Notes under the pieces: generated by a model
Seen by the model: the letters and a program-made list of their open reading frames with translations, nothing else
Database searches by the model: none
Told to the model about the DNA's origin: nothing
DNA from: Candidatus Kapaibacterium sp.
GTDB lineage: Bacteria; Bacteroidota; Ignavibacteria; Kapaibacteriales; JAEUSM01
NCBI GenBank assembly: GCA_016788785.1
Contig: JAEUSM010000006.1
Coordinates: 581,254-645,253 of the forward strand
Direction of reading: 5' to 3'
DNA: 64,000 nt
Translations under genes and position numbers: made by a program
Shown here: piece by piece, positions 55,040-63,318 of the stretch
Layout of the letters: each line of letters opens with the position of its first letter
Numbering within the stretch: position 1 is the first letter of the stretch

Positions 55040-56767
55040 TTAATTTGGTTTCATTACGTGAGATTGATACACAATTGCTTTTTTCTCTGGAAGAGATGAT
55101 GCACCAACAATCAGTCCTTGGAATTCATCAAGTTGAGCATAATTCATCAATGAGAATCCTGCATTGGAAGAAGCAATTTCGGTGAACACATCTTCAGACT
55201 GTTTGTAATTCCAATCCTGCCCCAATTCAGAAGCTAAGGATTGCAAAATAGACCAACCAGAACGAGAATTGCGTTTTTCGCCTTGAGTCCAACGGTCGTT
55301 ATGAGCACCCATTGCATCCCAACGAGATTGTTTCATCCCCATAAAACGTTGATTTTCTACAGTAGCGACTGCTGGTTCGATATGCTGAACACGATTTTGG
55401 AAATTCGTAACCGTTCCTTCCACTTCAGCATAGGTGCTAAGAGGAAGAACAACAGCTGCTTTATCTACAATTGCAGTTTTGTTCGATGCAAAAGCAATGA
55501 TTGCATTTGCACCAGAAACCGCATCAACAGAAAGCGAATCATCCGTTGTAATCAACAAAGGAGTATTTTTCACTGAAAATTTATCAGCCGTAGACGCTTT
55601 TGCTTTCAACTGCAATGCATTTATTCCAAAAGAATTGTATGATTTGTCAGATTGTTTCAAGAAATCATCACCAAAAGATGGGTCGATATTGGAAATATAT
55701 TCAATAGATGATGTATTCAATAACGATGCAAATTTTTGTAATGCAAATAAATCTTCGTTCGTTGATGAAGCAGATGCAACTAAAGAAATGTCTTTCGATG
55801 GTACTCCAGAAATTAATTTAACTGCTTCTGCAATAGCTTCATCCCAAGAAACAGCAACTAACGAACCGTTTTTACGAACCATTGGCTCAACGACACGGTT
55901 GTTGTTCACACCTTCATATTGGGTCAAACGACCATAATCACACATCCAATATTCGTTTACTTCCATATTGGTTTTTGGTTCTAAACGAACGATGGTATTA
56001 TCACGAACGCCAATTTGCATATTACAACCGCGAGAACATCCTGGGCATACTGAATCGGTGAAACTCATTTCCCAAACGCGAGTTTTGAATCGGAAATCGA
56101 TAGAAGTTAATGCTCCAACAGGACATAATTCGATAACATTCATCGAATATGGAGAATCAAATTGAGTATTCTCAAATGTTTGAATTGTCACATGATCACC
56201 ACGTTGAACGAAGGTCAAAACAGGTTGTTTTGCAATTTCATCAGCGTATCGAATACAACGTGAGCAAGAGATACAACGTTCTCCATCGAACATAATCGTT
56301 GGACCCCATTGTACGCGTTTATCTTTATGATTTTTTTGTTCATCAAAACGGCTTTTACCCTTAGAATGGTTAAAAGCATATTCTTGTAATTTACATTGTC
56401 CGGCTTCATCGCAAATTGGACAATCTAAAGGGTGATTGATAAGTAAAAATTCCATCACCGCTTCTTGAGCTTCGACAGATTTTTTCCCAGTAAGATTGAC
56501 ATGCATCCCATCAGCGACAGGAGTAGCACACGCAATGGCAGCTTTCGGTTGATATTGAATTTTTCTATCACCATTCTCATCAACATCATCAGGGTTTCTA
56601 CTTGGGAACCCGATATTGACCAAACACATACGACAATTCCCGGCAACTGTCAACGATGGATGCCAACAAAAGTGTGGAACATTGATTGAATGTTCCAAAG
56701 CAGCTTCGATAATTGTCTGCCCCTCTTTTGCTTCTATTTGTTCGCCATCTATAAATATTGTAGGCAT
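55040..56767 (-). CDS. nuoG: NADH-quinone oxidoreductase subunit G (short form)
   Basis: NuoG carries several iron-sulfur clusters of the complex I peripheral arm. The N-terminus has the 2Fe-2S ligands (HFCWHPSLTVAGNCRMC, IACATPV), the His/Cys 4Fe-4S motif (HPLDCPICDEAGQCKLQ), CISCSRCIRYADEI, and a further set CPGCSRGCNMQIG at the start of the molybdopterin-like domain. At 575 residues it is shorter than E. coli NuoG (about 900), so the molybdopterin-like region is reduced. It begins a nuoG-H-I run with no other nuo genes in the window, so the remaining subunits must lie elsewhere. Confidence 0.92.
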   Translation of the reverse strand: MPTIFIDGEQIEAKEGQTIIEAALEHSINVPHFCWHPSLTVAGNCRMCLVNIGFPSRNPDDVDENGDRKIQYQPKAAIACATPVADGMHVNLTGKKSVEAQEAVMEFLLINHPLDCPICDEAGQCKLQEYAFNHSKGKSRFDEQKNHKDKRVQWGPTIMFDGERCISCSRCIRYADEIAKQPVLTFVQRGDHVTIQTFENTQFDSPYSMNVIELCPVGALTSIDFRFKTRVWEMSFTDSVCPGCSRGCNMQIGVRDNTIVRLEPKTNMEVNEYWMCDYGRLTQYEGVNNNRVVEPMVRKNGSLVAVSWDEAIAEAVKLISGVPSKDISLVASASSTNEDLFALQKFASLLNTSSIEYISNIDPSFGDDFLKQSDKSYNSFGINALQLKAKASTADKFSVKNTPLLITTDDSLSVDAVSGANAIIAFASNKTAIVDKAAVVLPLSTYAEVEGTVTNFQNRVQHIEPAVATVENQRFMGMKQSRWDAMGAHNDRWTQGEKRNSRSGWSILQSLASELGQDWNYKQSEDVFTEIASSNAGFSLMNYAQLDEFQGLIVGASSLPEKKAIVYQSHVMKPN

Positions 56768-56856
56768 TCTATACCACTCCGTTCGAATTTATGTTCACTG
56801 TTCGAATTACTATTTTTGTTCCAATAACTACTAAGATACGAATTTTTGGCAATATC

Positions 56857-57618
56857 TCAAGAAACTTCGTGTATTTCTTGCTCAATTTCTTCTTCAATAA
56901 GTCGCCAAATCTTTTGACAAGGAAATTTATTTTCGTACAACGCTTTGCCAATAACCACAGAATCAATACGATTTGAAGAAATTTCTTGCAATCGCCAAAG
57001 ATGTTCCGGCATAGCAATACCCCCACCAACCGTCAATTTCATCCGTGTTTGTTCTGCGAAAGACTGAATACGTTGGTAATTTGGACCTGATAACGTACCA
57101 TAAGATTCAAGATCGGTGTAAATCAATCTTCTTCCACCGAGAGAATACACCTCTTGTTCGAATTCAACATCTGGAATACAAAATTCTGAAGTTTTGGAAT
57201 GAAATTTTTCTTTTGTTGACAGCAATCCAAAAACTACTCTTGATGAAGAATATTCCTTGAGAAGTTTACGAACTTCCGTTGGTTCTTTCAGTGCCAATTC
57301 GCCAATGACAACCCTATAAATTCCATTATCCAAAAAGGTAGCACATTCTTCGACTGATTGAAACTGACAAAAAAGCTGAATTGGAATATCAACTGATTGG
57401 GCAAGCATCAGAATCAAATGACGCTGAATTGTGCCAGCTTCAAAGGAATCATTGTCGGTTATTTGTAACGATTTAGCATTTTCCCGTCTCCACAACTTAG
57501 CAAGCTCCAATGGGTGATTGGAAAAACTTTCATACAGTTGTTCTTTTCCCGGAGTTGCTTGAATACAATGGTTACATCGACCATCGCTTAATTCAATATG
57601 TGGAATAATTAGTAACAT
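56857..57618 (-). CDS. HisA-like (beta/alpha)8 protein without the usual catalytic residues
   Basis: The 253 residues follow the HisA/ProFAR isomerase fold, ending in LTVGGGIAMPEHLWRL and DSVVIGKALYENKF. The first catalytic Asp (PAIDL) is Glu9 (IPHIELSDG). The second (in SLDTRGG of the family) falls at Leu133 in FGLLSTKEK. The first phosphate-binding loop (IQIGGGIRS) reads IQLFCQFQS, and EKDGTL reads ESYGTL. It therefore probably does not isomerise ProFAR. It lies between nuoG and ruvA (20 bases below ruvA), far from the hisC-hisB-hisH-like genes. It could be a paralogue with a new role or a decayed HisA. Confidence 0.7.
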   Translation of the reverse strand: MLLIIPHIELSDGRCNHCIQATPGKEQLYESFSNHPLELAKLWRRENAKSLQITDNDSFEAGTIQRHLILMLAQSVDIPIQLFCQFQSVEECATFLDNGIYRVVIGELALKEPTEVRKLLKEYSSSRVVFGLLSTKEKFHSKTSEFCIPDVEFEQEVYSLGGRRLIYTDLESYGTLSGPNYQRIQSFAEQTRMKLTVGGGIAMPEHLWRLQEISSNRIDSVVIGKALYENKFPCQKIWRLIEEEIEQEIHEVS

Positions 57619-57638
57619 ATTCTTGTTTTAAATAGTAC

Positions 57639-58232
57639 TTACGACATCGAAAATCGTAAAGCATGTTTTATCAAATTTTCTACAGAGCCAACAATTGATG
57701 GTTGATTTTTTATAGCCAATTGAATACTTTTTTCGGCAATTGACTTTGAAAAACCTAATGATTGTAACGCAGCAACTGCTTCTATTTGTACTGCCGACAG
57801 CATAACACCACCTTGTGACGAACCAGAAATATTCGTCATTTTATCTCGTAATTCAATGACAATTCTTTCTGCAGTTTTTTTACCAACACCTGGTAATTTT
57901 TGTAAAAACACCAAATTATTTTCTAAGACAGCTCTTTGCATATCATCTACGGAAGTAGCTGAAAGCATACCAATTGCAATTTTTCCACCAATGCCAGAAA
58001 TAGAAGTAAGAAGTTTGAAAAATGTACGTTCATCTTCGGTGGCAAAACCAAAAAGTTGCACCATATCTTCGCGTTGTTGATAGATAGTATAGACCAACGC
58101 TTCGGAACCGATACCCGGCAAATGTTCAATGGTCCTTATACTTGCCACAACTCCATATCCAACACCATTGCACTCGATTACAAGTTCATTGGTATTTTTC
58201 GATGTGATAATTCCTTTTAAATGATGTATCAT
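57639..58232 (-). CDS. ruvA: Holliday junction branch migration protein RuvA
   Basis: RuvA binds Holliday junctions and loads the RuvB motor. The three domains are visible: the N-terminal OB fold (MIHHLKGIITSKNTNELVIE, YQQREDMVQLFGF), the helix-hairpin-helix domain (TSISGIGGKIAIGMLS, KLPGVGKKTAERIVIEL) and the C-terminal three-helix domain (AVAALQSLGFSKSIAEKSI). I chose the ATG at 58232 over an upstream start because the protein family begins at MIHHLKG. Confidence 0.93.
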   Translation of the reverse strand: MIHHLKGIITSKNTNELVIECNGVGYGVVASIRTIEHLPGIGSEALVYTIYQQREDMVQLFGFATEDERTFFKLLTSISGIGGKIAIGMLSATSVDDMQRAVLENNLVFLQKLPGVGKKTAERIVIELRDKMTNISGSSQGGVMLSAVQIEAVAALQSLGFSKSIAEKSIQLAIKNQPSIVGSVENLIKHALRFSMS

Positions 58233-58261
58233 TGTTGGTCTGTTCTTCAAAATAAGAAACA

Positions 58262-58269
58262 CAAAAGTA
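58262..58269 (-). promoter_or_regulatory. Possible -7 box for ruvA
   Basis: Minus-strand TACTTTTG fits TAnnTTTG about 30 bases before the ruvA ATG, in the divergent region facing frr. The -33 partner is poor. Confidence 0.4.
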
Positions 58270-58439
58270 GTGTATTTTGTTCTAAATTCTATCAATAAAT
58301 TGATATTTTTATTAACTAACCATATTCTGTGGTCACAATCGAGAATTTTTCAAGGAAAAAAGAAGGTTCAATACAATTAATTTGGTAGTCTTTCGATACA
58401 AATGACGATGTATATTGACAACATTTCGAAAGTACCATT

Positions 58440-58994
58440 ATGAATTCAGTATTAGAAGAAACCAAAAGTTCGATGTCAAAAACAATCGAACATTTTCAAC
58501 AACAGCTCTCAAAAGTTCGTACAGGAAGGGCAACGGTCAGTTTGTTAGATCCAGTGAAGGTAGATTATTATGGAACACCAACACCACTTTCACAAATTGG
58601 AACCGTTTCAGCTCCAGATGCTAAAACATTGATAGTTCAACCATGGGAGAGAACAATGTTAGCTCCAGTTGAAAAAGCAATACAAGCTGCTGGTTTGGGA
58701 CTGAACCCTTCTAATGATGGCACCATTGTTCGTGTACCTATTCCACCATTGACAGAAGAACGTCGTAAAGAATTTGTAAAACAGTGCAAAAAAATCTCTG
58801 AAGAAAGTAAAATTGCCGTAAGAAATGTTCGTAGAGACCACATGGAAGATTTGAAAAAATTAGAAAAATCTAAAGAGATTTCTGAGGATGACCGTAAACG
58901 TGGAGAAGATGAAATCCAAAAGTTTACCGATAAGTTCATTAAAGATATCGATACAATTTTGGCGAAAAAAGAAAAAGAAATCTTAGAGGATTAA
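58440..58994 (+). CDS. frr: Ribosome recycling factor
   Basis: RRF, with EF-G, splits post-termination ribosomes. The 184-residue helical protein has the conserved MSKTIEHFQQQLSKVRTGRAT segment, VDYYGTPTPLSQIG, IVQPWERTML, PPLTEERRKEFVKQCKK and the C-terminal DEIQKFTDKFIKDIDTILAKKEKEI. A strong terminator follows. Confidence 0.95.
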   Translation: MNSVLEETKSSMSKTIEHFQQQLSKVRTGRATVSLLDPVKVDYYGTPTPLSQIGTVSAPDAKTLIVQPWERTMLAPVEKAIQAAGLGLNPSNDGTIVRVPIPPLTEERRKEFVKQCKKISEESKIAVRNVRRDHMEDLKKLEKSKEISEDDRKRGEDEIQKFTDKFIKDIDTILAKKEKEILED

Positions 58995-59018
58995 GATACA
59001 TTTCCGTAGTTAAAACAA

Positions 59019-59052
59019 AAAAGCTCTTCCACATAGTGAAAGAGCTTTTTTT
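59019..59052. terminator. Terminator after frr, shared with the convergent TlpA gene
   Basis: AAGCTCTT pairs with AAGAGCTT, extended by CAC/GTG across one mismatch around an ATA loop (59021-59046). A and T tracts flank it on both sides. Confidence 0.8.
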
Positions 59053-59072
59053 ATAACTGCAATCAATTTAGG

Positions 59073-59669
59073 TTAGTTTAATTTTTCTTTAATCGCACTA
59101 CCAAATTGATCTTTAGATCTTGCACCAACAATGACACTTTCAGGCATGTTACCTTTTCTATCAATCACAAAGGTAGTAGGAATAGATTGTATTCTTTCTG
59201 TTCCAAAAGCTTCTATTAAATCCAAATCTCCTAAAATAATTGTATAGTTTACGCTACGATCTTTGGTGAATTTTTTCACCTTATCAATTGCTTTGCCATT
59301 ATTATCATCTTTGTCTAATGCAATACCAATAATAGCAACATCTTTGTCAGGGAATTCTTTTTTGAGATCACAAATATCAGGTACCTCTCTTCTACAAGGA
59401 CCGCACCATGTAGCCCAAAAATTTAAAAAAACAACTTTGTTTTTCGATACTTCTGAGAATTTTTGTGTAACTCCATTTTCATCAACCCATGAAAAATCCG
59501 GAACTTTACCAGCTGCACCAGGAATAACCTCCGATAGAGTATAAACTGGTGTTTCTACTGCAGTTGCACCAGTTTCAGAAAATGTTCCAGATGAAAAAGC
59601 AACCTGAAAACCAAAGCATACAGTAACAAAAAGAATTGCTATTACGTTAAAAATCATACTTTTTCCCAA
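59073..59669 (-). CDS. TlpA/ResA-like periplasmic thioredoxin protein
   Basis: An exported or membrane-anchored protein (MIFNVIAILFVTVCFGFQVAF) with a single thioredoxin fold: FWATWCGPCRREVPDICDL (CxxC) and RIQSIPTTFVIDRKGN (cis-Pro). 198 residues. Proteins of this type usually reduce periplasmic disulfides, for example in cytochrome c maturation, and need DsbD or CcdA as an electron source; the local DsbD could serve. It overlaps the anti-sigma-like gene by 16 bases. A role beside a sigma/anti-sigma pair suggests redox or envelope-stress signalling (inference). Confidence 0.85.
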   Translation of the reverse strand: MGKSMIFNVIAILFVTVCFGFQVAFSSGTFSETGATAVETPVYTLSEVIPGAAGKVPDFSWVDENGVTQKFSEVSKNKVVFLNFWATWCGPCRREVPDICDLKKEFPDKDVAIIGIALDKDDNNGKAIDKVKKFTKDRSVNYTIILGDLDLIEAFGTERIQSIPTTFVIDRKGNMPESVIVGARSKDQFGSAIKEKLN

Positions 59670-60520
59670 GAAAATAATTTTGCTAATTGTTCTACAGGAA
59701 TATCAGATACTACAGTGCAAAGAACATCGTTCTTTTTCCAAGCAACAAAGGAAGTATTGTTGTTGACTTTCTGCCAGTACCATCCACCCTGTTTGACAGT
59801 CGATTTGACATCGTCGTAAATTGGTAGAGGGGTTTTATCTCCCTCCATTTTCATTTCAGACATTGCTATTAGTTTATTCTCTTTCGTTTTGTAAACAACT
59901 GTTACAATTTTATGAGACGAACCTTCACAAACTGTAGCACCTTGAAATTCACCATCGATTATCGGAAGTTCAACGGTAAAATTCAAATTTTTCGATTTGA
60001 AGTAACTCCGTAATTCTTCAATATTGTTGGTTTTCAATGCTAACGATGCTGAACCAGAATTCAATAATTCATAATTGACTAACGACTGTGAACAAAAATT
60101 ATTATCTGAAGAAAAATTAATTGACTCATTTGGTAAAACCATTTTTGTAACACCGTACCCTACCATTATAATAAGTAAGAAAGAAGCAACAGCTCTGTAC
60201 GGTCTTGCTATAAACATACTAAATACTGATCCAGTCATTTTAGATGTAGAAACATTTTCATTTTCTGTTTGTTGACTTTGTTGTTGGTCAATAGCATCTA
60301 ATTGGCTTAAAATAGATGTACGTAACGACTCTGGTGCAGAATGTCGTAGTGATGGACGTGATTGAATAGTATTTTTGGTTGCACGTTCAATTTGTGCATA
60401 AAATTGTAATGATGCAGACTTGGCAATTTCTGCGTCAATGCTAGATTGTTCTGACTGTGAAAGTTGGTTATCAATAGAACCTGTTACCAGTTCGAACATT
60501 TGGGGAGTCGATTGTTTCAT
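59654..60520 (-). CDS. Anti-sigma-factor-like membrane protein
   Basis: Begins with a soluble N-terminal region of about 90 residues (FELVTGSIDNQLSQSEQSSIDAEI, then Gln/Ser-rich) that resembles the RsiW/ChrR-type sigma-binding helices but lacks the HxxxCxxC zinc motif. One membrane helix (AVASFLLIIMVGYGVTKMVL) follows, and then a periplasmic domain of about 170 residues with two conserved-looking Cys (FCSQS, TVCEGSSHK). Position after the ECF sigma gene supports the role, which is otherwise inferred. I chose the ATG at 60520; another lies four codons upstream. Confidence 0.7.
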   Translation of the reverse strand: MKQSTPQMFELVTGSIDNQLSQSEQSSIDAEIAKSASLQFYAQIERATKNTIQSRPSLRHSAPESLRTSILSQLDAIDQQQSQQTENENVSTSKMTGSVFSMFIARPYRAVASFLLIIMVGYGVTKMVLPNESINFSSDNNFCSQSLVNYELLNSGSASLALKTNNIEELRSYFKSKNLNFTVELPIIDGEFQGATVCEGSSHKIVTVVYKTKENKLIAMSEMKMEGDKTPLPIYDDVKSTVKQGGWYWQKVNNNTSFVAWKKNDVLCTVVSDIPVEQLAKLFSWEKV

Positions 60521-60562
60521 CTTCGTACTCAAAAAAAGAAAAATAACACTAAATGTAAATAA

Positions 60563-61126
60563 TTAACTATCTTTTGCAAATCCTTTTGATTTGGCATATT
60601 CTAACAGCGTTGTAGCAAGCACATTCCTTGCTCTGTGTAATCGTGAACGAACAGTACCTATTGGACAGTCCAAAAATTCCGCAATTTCTTCATAGGTCAT
60701 TCCTTCAATATCACAAAGGATTATAACCGTTCGAAATTCATCTGGTAATCTTTGTAATGCAGTCGATACTTCGTCATCAAATACATTTTCAAATATTGTA
60801 TCTTCTAAGTTAATAGAATTGCTATTCGTATCGCGAATCAGTTCATAGAACTCTTCAATAGACCCATAATCAACCTTTTCTGGCTCTTTCGTGTCTTTAC
60901 GATACTTATTGATAAAAGTATTCTTCAAGATTCTAAACAACCATGCTTTGCAATTAGTTCCAATTTCGAATTTATCAAAAAATCTGTACGCTTTTAAAAA
61001 GGTTTCTTGTACCAAATCCTCTGCTTCATCTGGATCATTGCACATTCTTTGTGCGTAATTGTAAATAGCGTCCATGTGGGGGATCGCTTCTTTCTCAAAT
61101 TGTTTTCGTTGTTCTTCGTTCAGCAT
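60563..61126 (-). CDS. ECF-subfamily RNA polymerase sigma factor
   Basis: Group IV sigma factor of about 187 residues. Region 2 is DAIYNYAQRMCNDPDEAEDLVQETFLKAYRFFDKF with the NCKAWLFRILKNTFIN core, and region 4 is QRLPDEFRTVIILCDIEGMTYEEIAEFLDCPIGTVRSRLHRAR. I chose the ATG at 61126 because the extension upstream does not fit the family. It precedes the anti-sigma-like gene by 42 bases. Its regulon is unknown. Confidence 0.93.
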   Translation of the reverse strand: MLNEEQRKQFEKEAIPHMDAIYNYAQRMCNDPDEAEDLVQETFLKAYRFFDKFEIGTNCKAWLFRILKNTFINKYRKDTKEPEKVDYGSIEEFYELIRDTNSNSINLEDTIFENVFDDEVSTALQRLPDEFRTVIILCDIEGMTYEEIAEFLDCPIGTVRSRLHRARNVLATTLLEYAKSKGFAKDS

Positions 61127-61188
61127 TCTTTTCTGAATTATATGTAGTATTGTTGCTATAAGACGTATAAAAATAATCCTATTGAACA

Positions 61189-61219
61189 AAAAAGCCTTTC
61201 AAATCATTGAAAGGCTTAT
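61189..61219 (-). terminator. Terminator after pepA
   Basis: AAGCCTTTCAA, loop ATCA, TTGAAAGGCTT (61192-61217) is a perfect 11-bp stem, with a T run on the minus side 25 bases beyond the pepA stop. Confidence 0.85.
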
Positions 61220-61242
61220 TTTGTTATCGATAGAAAGGAAAA

Positions 61243-62742
61243 TTACCAGTTGCGTAATGCTCTATATAACAAGCGAACACCTACTCCAGTGCCACCTTTT
61301 GGTACATAATCTGATTCCTTTGAAGTCATGCCAGTTCCAGCAATATCCAAATGTACCCATGGACTATCTTTGGTAAAATGCTTCAAAAACAAACCTGCGG
61401 TGATAGTACCAGCTCCTCTTCCACCAGTATTTTTCAAATCTGCAACATCTGATTTGATTTGTTCTTCATATTCTTCAAATAATGGCAATTCCCATACATA
61501 TTCATTCGTAAATTTTCCTGCTTCTGAAAGTTTTGATTTCACTTCGTCTGAAGTTCCCATCATTCCAGTAGTAACAGTACCTAATGCGATAACACAAGCA
61601 CCAGTAAGTGTTGCAAGATCAATGATAGCACGAGGTTTCAAATCAGTTGCATAATCCAACGCATCTGCCAAAATCAAACGACCTTCAGCATCAGTATTAT
61701 CAATTTCTGAAGTTTTTCCACCACGGTGAATAAGGATATCTCCCGGCACAATTGCAGTTCCAGAAGGCATATTTTCCGTTGAAGGAACTAAACCAATAAC
61801 GTGTATTGGTAAATTCGCTTTTGAAATTGCAACCATTGTTCCTATTACAGAAGCAGCACCATGCATATCCATTTTCATTGCAGCCATACCCTCACCTGGT
61901 TTCAACGAAATCCCACCAGTATCAAAGGTAATACCTTTTCCGACCAAAACAATAGGTTGTTCACCTTTTTTGGCACCTTTGCCTTTGTATTCCATTATGA
62001 TGAAAACCGGAGGTTTGACTGAACCTTTGTTCACACCCAAAAGTCCACCCATTTTCTCTTTTTCAATAGCTTTTTTGTCTAATACTTTTACCGTAAAACC
62101 GCTTGATTTACCTAATTCTACAGTTGTTGAAGCAAGTGATTCTGGATAAATTTCATTATCTGGAGCATTTGCCAAATTACGTGCTACCAAAACTCCTTCG
62201 CAAACAACAACTGCTTGCTCTACTTCTGGAGTAACTTCTTTAGAAATTTCTGCTGAATCTGAATAGATTGTAACAGTTTTGATACGTTCGATAGTATCTT
62301 CTTTGTCACGTGTAGTAATGTATTTGTCAAATTTATACGAATTCAACATTGCACCTTCGGTAATAGCAAACGCTATATCACCATTAGTTACACCTTCTTT
62401 GGTTGGAAGATGGAATGCAATAGATTCAACGCGTTCTGCAATAGCACTTTTGACAGCCTTAGCAGCTGAACGACGAATCGTTTCTAAAGTAAGAGAATCT
62501 TTTTCACCTAATCCAGCAATCAAAACACGTTTGCATGATTTTGAACTTGTGTAAACAATTGTTTGAGTAAATTTTTTCCCTGCTTTTTCCCCTTGAGAAG
62601 CAAAGTAATTTGCAGTTTCAGCATACGCTTCGCTGATTAGTTTCGATTGACCTTGTAAAATTTTCTTGTCAGAAAAAACGAAGATGACATTCACATCTGC
62701 TTTTACTGCACCAATTTTGTTTGTTGCGACAGTTACGTTCAT
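61243..62742 (-). CDS. pepA: Leucyl aminopeptidase (M17)
   Basis: M17 aminopeptidases use two metal ions to remove N-terminal residues. The C-terminal catalytic domain has GKGITFDTGGISLKPGEGM with the metal-binding Lys and Asp, KMDMHGAASVIG, and the signature NTDAEGRLILADAL with the second metal site. The N-terminal domain of about 190 residues is less conserved. 499 residues is typical. It has a good promoter upstream and a terminator downstream, so it is a single-gene transcript. Confidence 0.95.
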   Translation of the reverse strand: MNVTVATNKIGAVKADVNVIFVFSDKKILQGQSKLISEAYAETANYFASQGEKAGKKFTQTIVYTSSKSCKRVLIAGLGEKDSLTLETIRRSAAKAVKSAIAERVESIAFHLPTKEGVTNGDIAFAITEGAMLNSYKFDKYITTRDKEDTIERIKTVTIYSDSAEISKEVTPEVEQAVVVCEGVLVARNLANAPDNEIYPESLASTTVELGKSSGFTVKVLDKKAIEKEKMGGLLGVNKGSVKPPVFIIMEYKGKGAKKGEQPIVLVGKGITFDTGGISLKPGEGMAAMKMDMHGAASVIGTMVAISKANLPIHVIGLVPSTENMPSGTAIVPGDILIHRGGKTSEIDNTDAEGRLILADALDYATDLKPRAIIDLATLTGACVIALGTVTTGMMGTSDEVKSKLSEAGKFTNEYVWELPLFEEYEEQIKSDVADLKNTGGRGAGTITAGLFLKHFTKDSPWVHLDIAGTGMTSKESDYVPKGGTGVGVRLLYRALRNW

Positions 62743-63318
62743 TATTTTGTTAACCTAAATATATGTAGAAAAAGTGTTGTGAAAGTTGACGATACGAACG
62801 CCATAATCAATGTAAATTGGCGATGTATCTCGGAAAATCCGCAATAATTGTTAAATTTTCACAACAAGATTACAAAAATACATATATATAGGTACTAATC
62901 AAAATAATACCCAAATTATACATACAATTACTGAGAAAAAATCTTCAATTACCCTCCAAATTTAGAAGGGGAGACATGTAATGGCAGGTTGGTATCTTCC
63001 GCAAACCGTAAAGACGCAAAATTTTGAGTCTCTACAAAAACAACATCAATCTCCCCTCCTAATTTAGGAGGGGTGCCACGAAGTGGTGGGGTGGTATCTT
63101 CTTTAGGCAGGACAGGTCGTGACCTGCCCCTACAAAAACACGATATCTCCCTCTCCCCTTGAGGGAGAGGGATGGGGTGAGGGGTCATTCTGCATCAATG
63201 GGCAGACACATAGGTCTGCCCCTACAATCCGTTTTTCGCCCTGAAGGGGCGACCTATTGAAGCGTAGGGTTTTAACCCTACGGTAGCATCAATGGGCGAA
63301 AAATGTTTCGCCCCTACA
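62743..63318. repeat. Palindromic-repeat cluster between pepA and a T9SS gene
   Basis: Beyond the pepA promoter this interval is almost entirely repeats. It contains: a CCCTCC...GAAGGGGAG palindrome (62952-62973); a degraded AAGACGCAAA/GAGTCTC hairpin (63008-63035); a CCCCTCCTAA palindrome with flank (63051-63094), an inverted relative of that at 8350-8392; GGCAGGACAGGTC/GACCTGCCCC (63106-63133); CCCTCTCCCC/GAGGGAGAGGG (63149-63171); CAGACAC...GTCTGCCCCTAC (63203-63225), identical in 23 bases to 8461-8483; CGTAGGGTTTTAACCCTACG (63263-63281); and GGGCGAAA...TTTCGCCCCTACA (63294-63318), abutting the stop codon of the next gene. Confidence 0.85.
62873..62903 (-). promoter_or_regulatory. Bacteroidota-type promoter for pepA
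   Basis: Minus-strand TTTG (plus 62900-62903), a 19-base spacer and TATTTTTG (62873-62880) match TTTG-N19-TAnnTTTG exactly. The start of transcription should lie near 62866, a leader of about 120 bases. Confidence 0.65.

Noticed and set aside
62949..63188. A minus-strand frame beginning MTPHPIPLPQGERE
   Set aside because: It consists of translated palindromic repeats and has no family or start signals.
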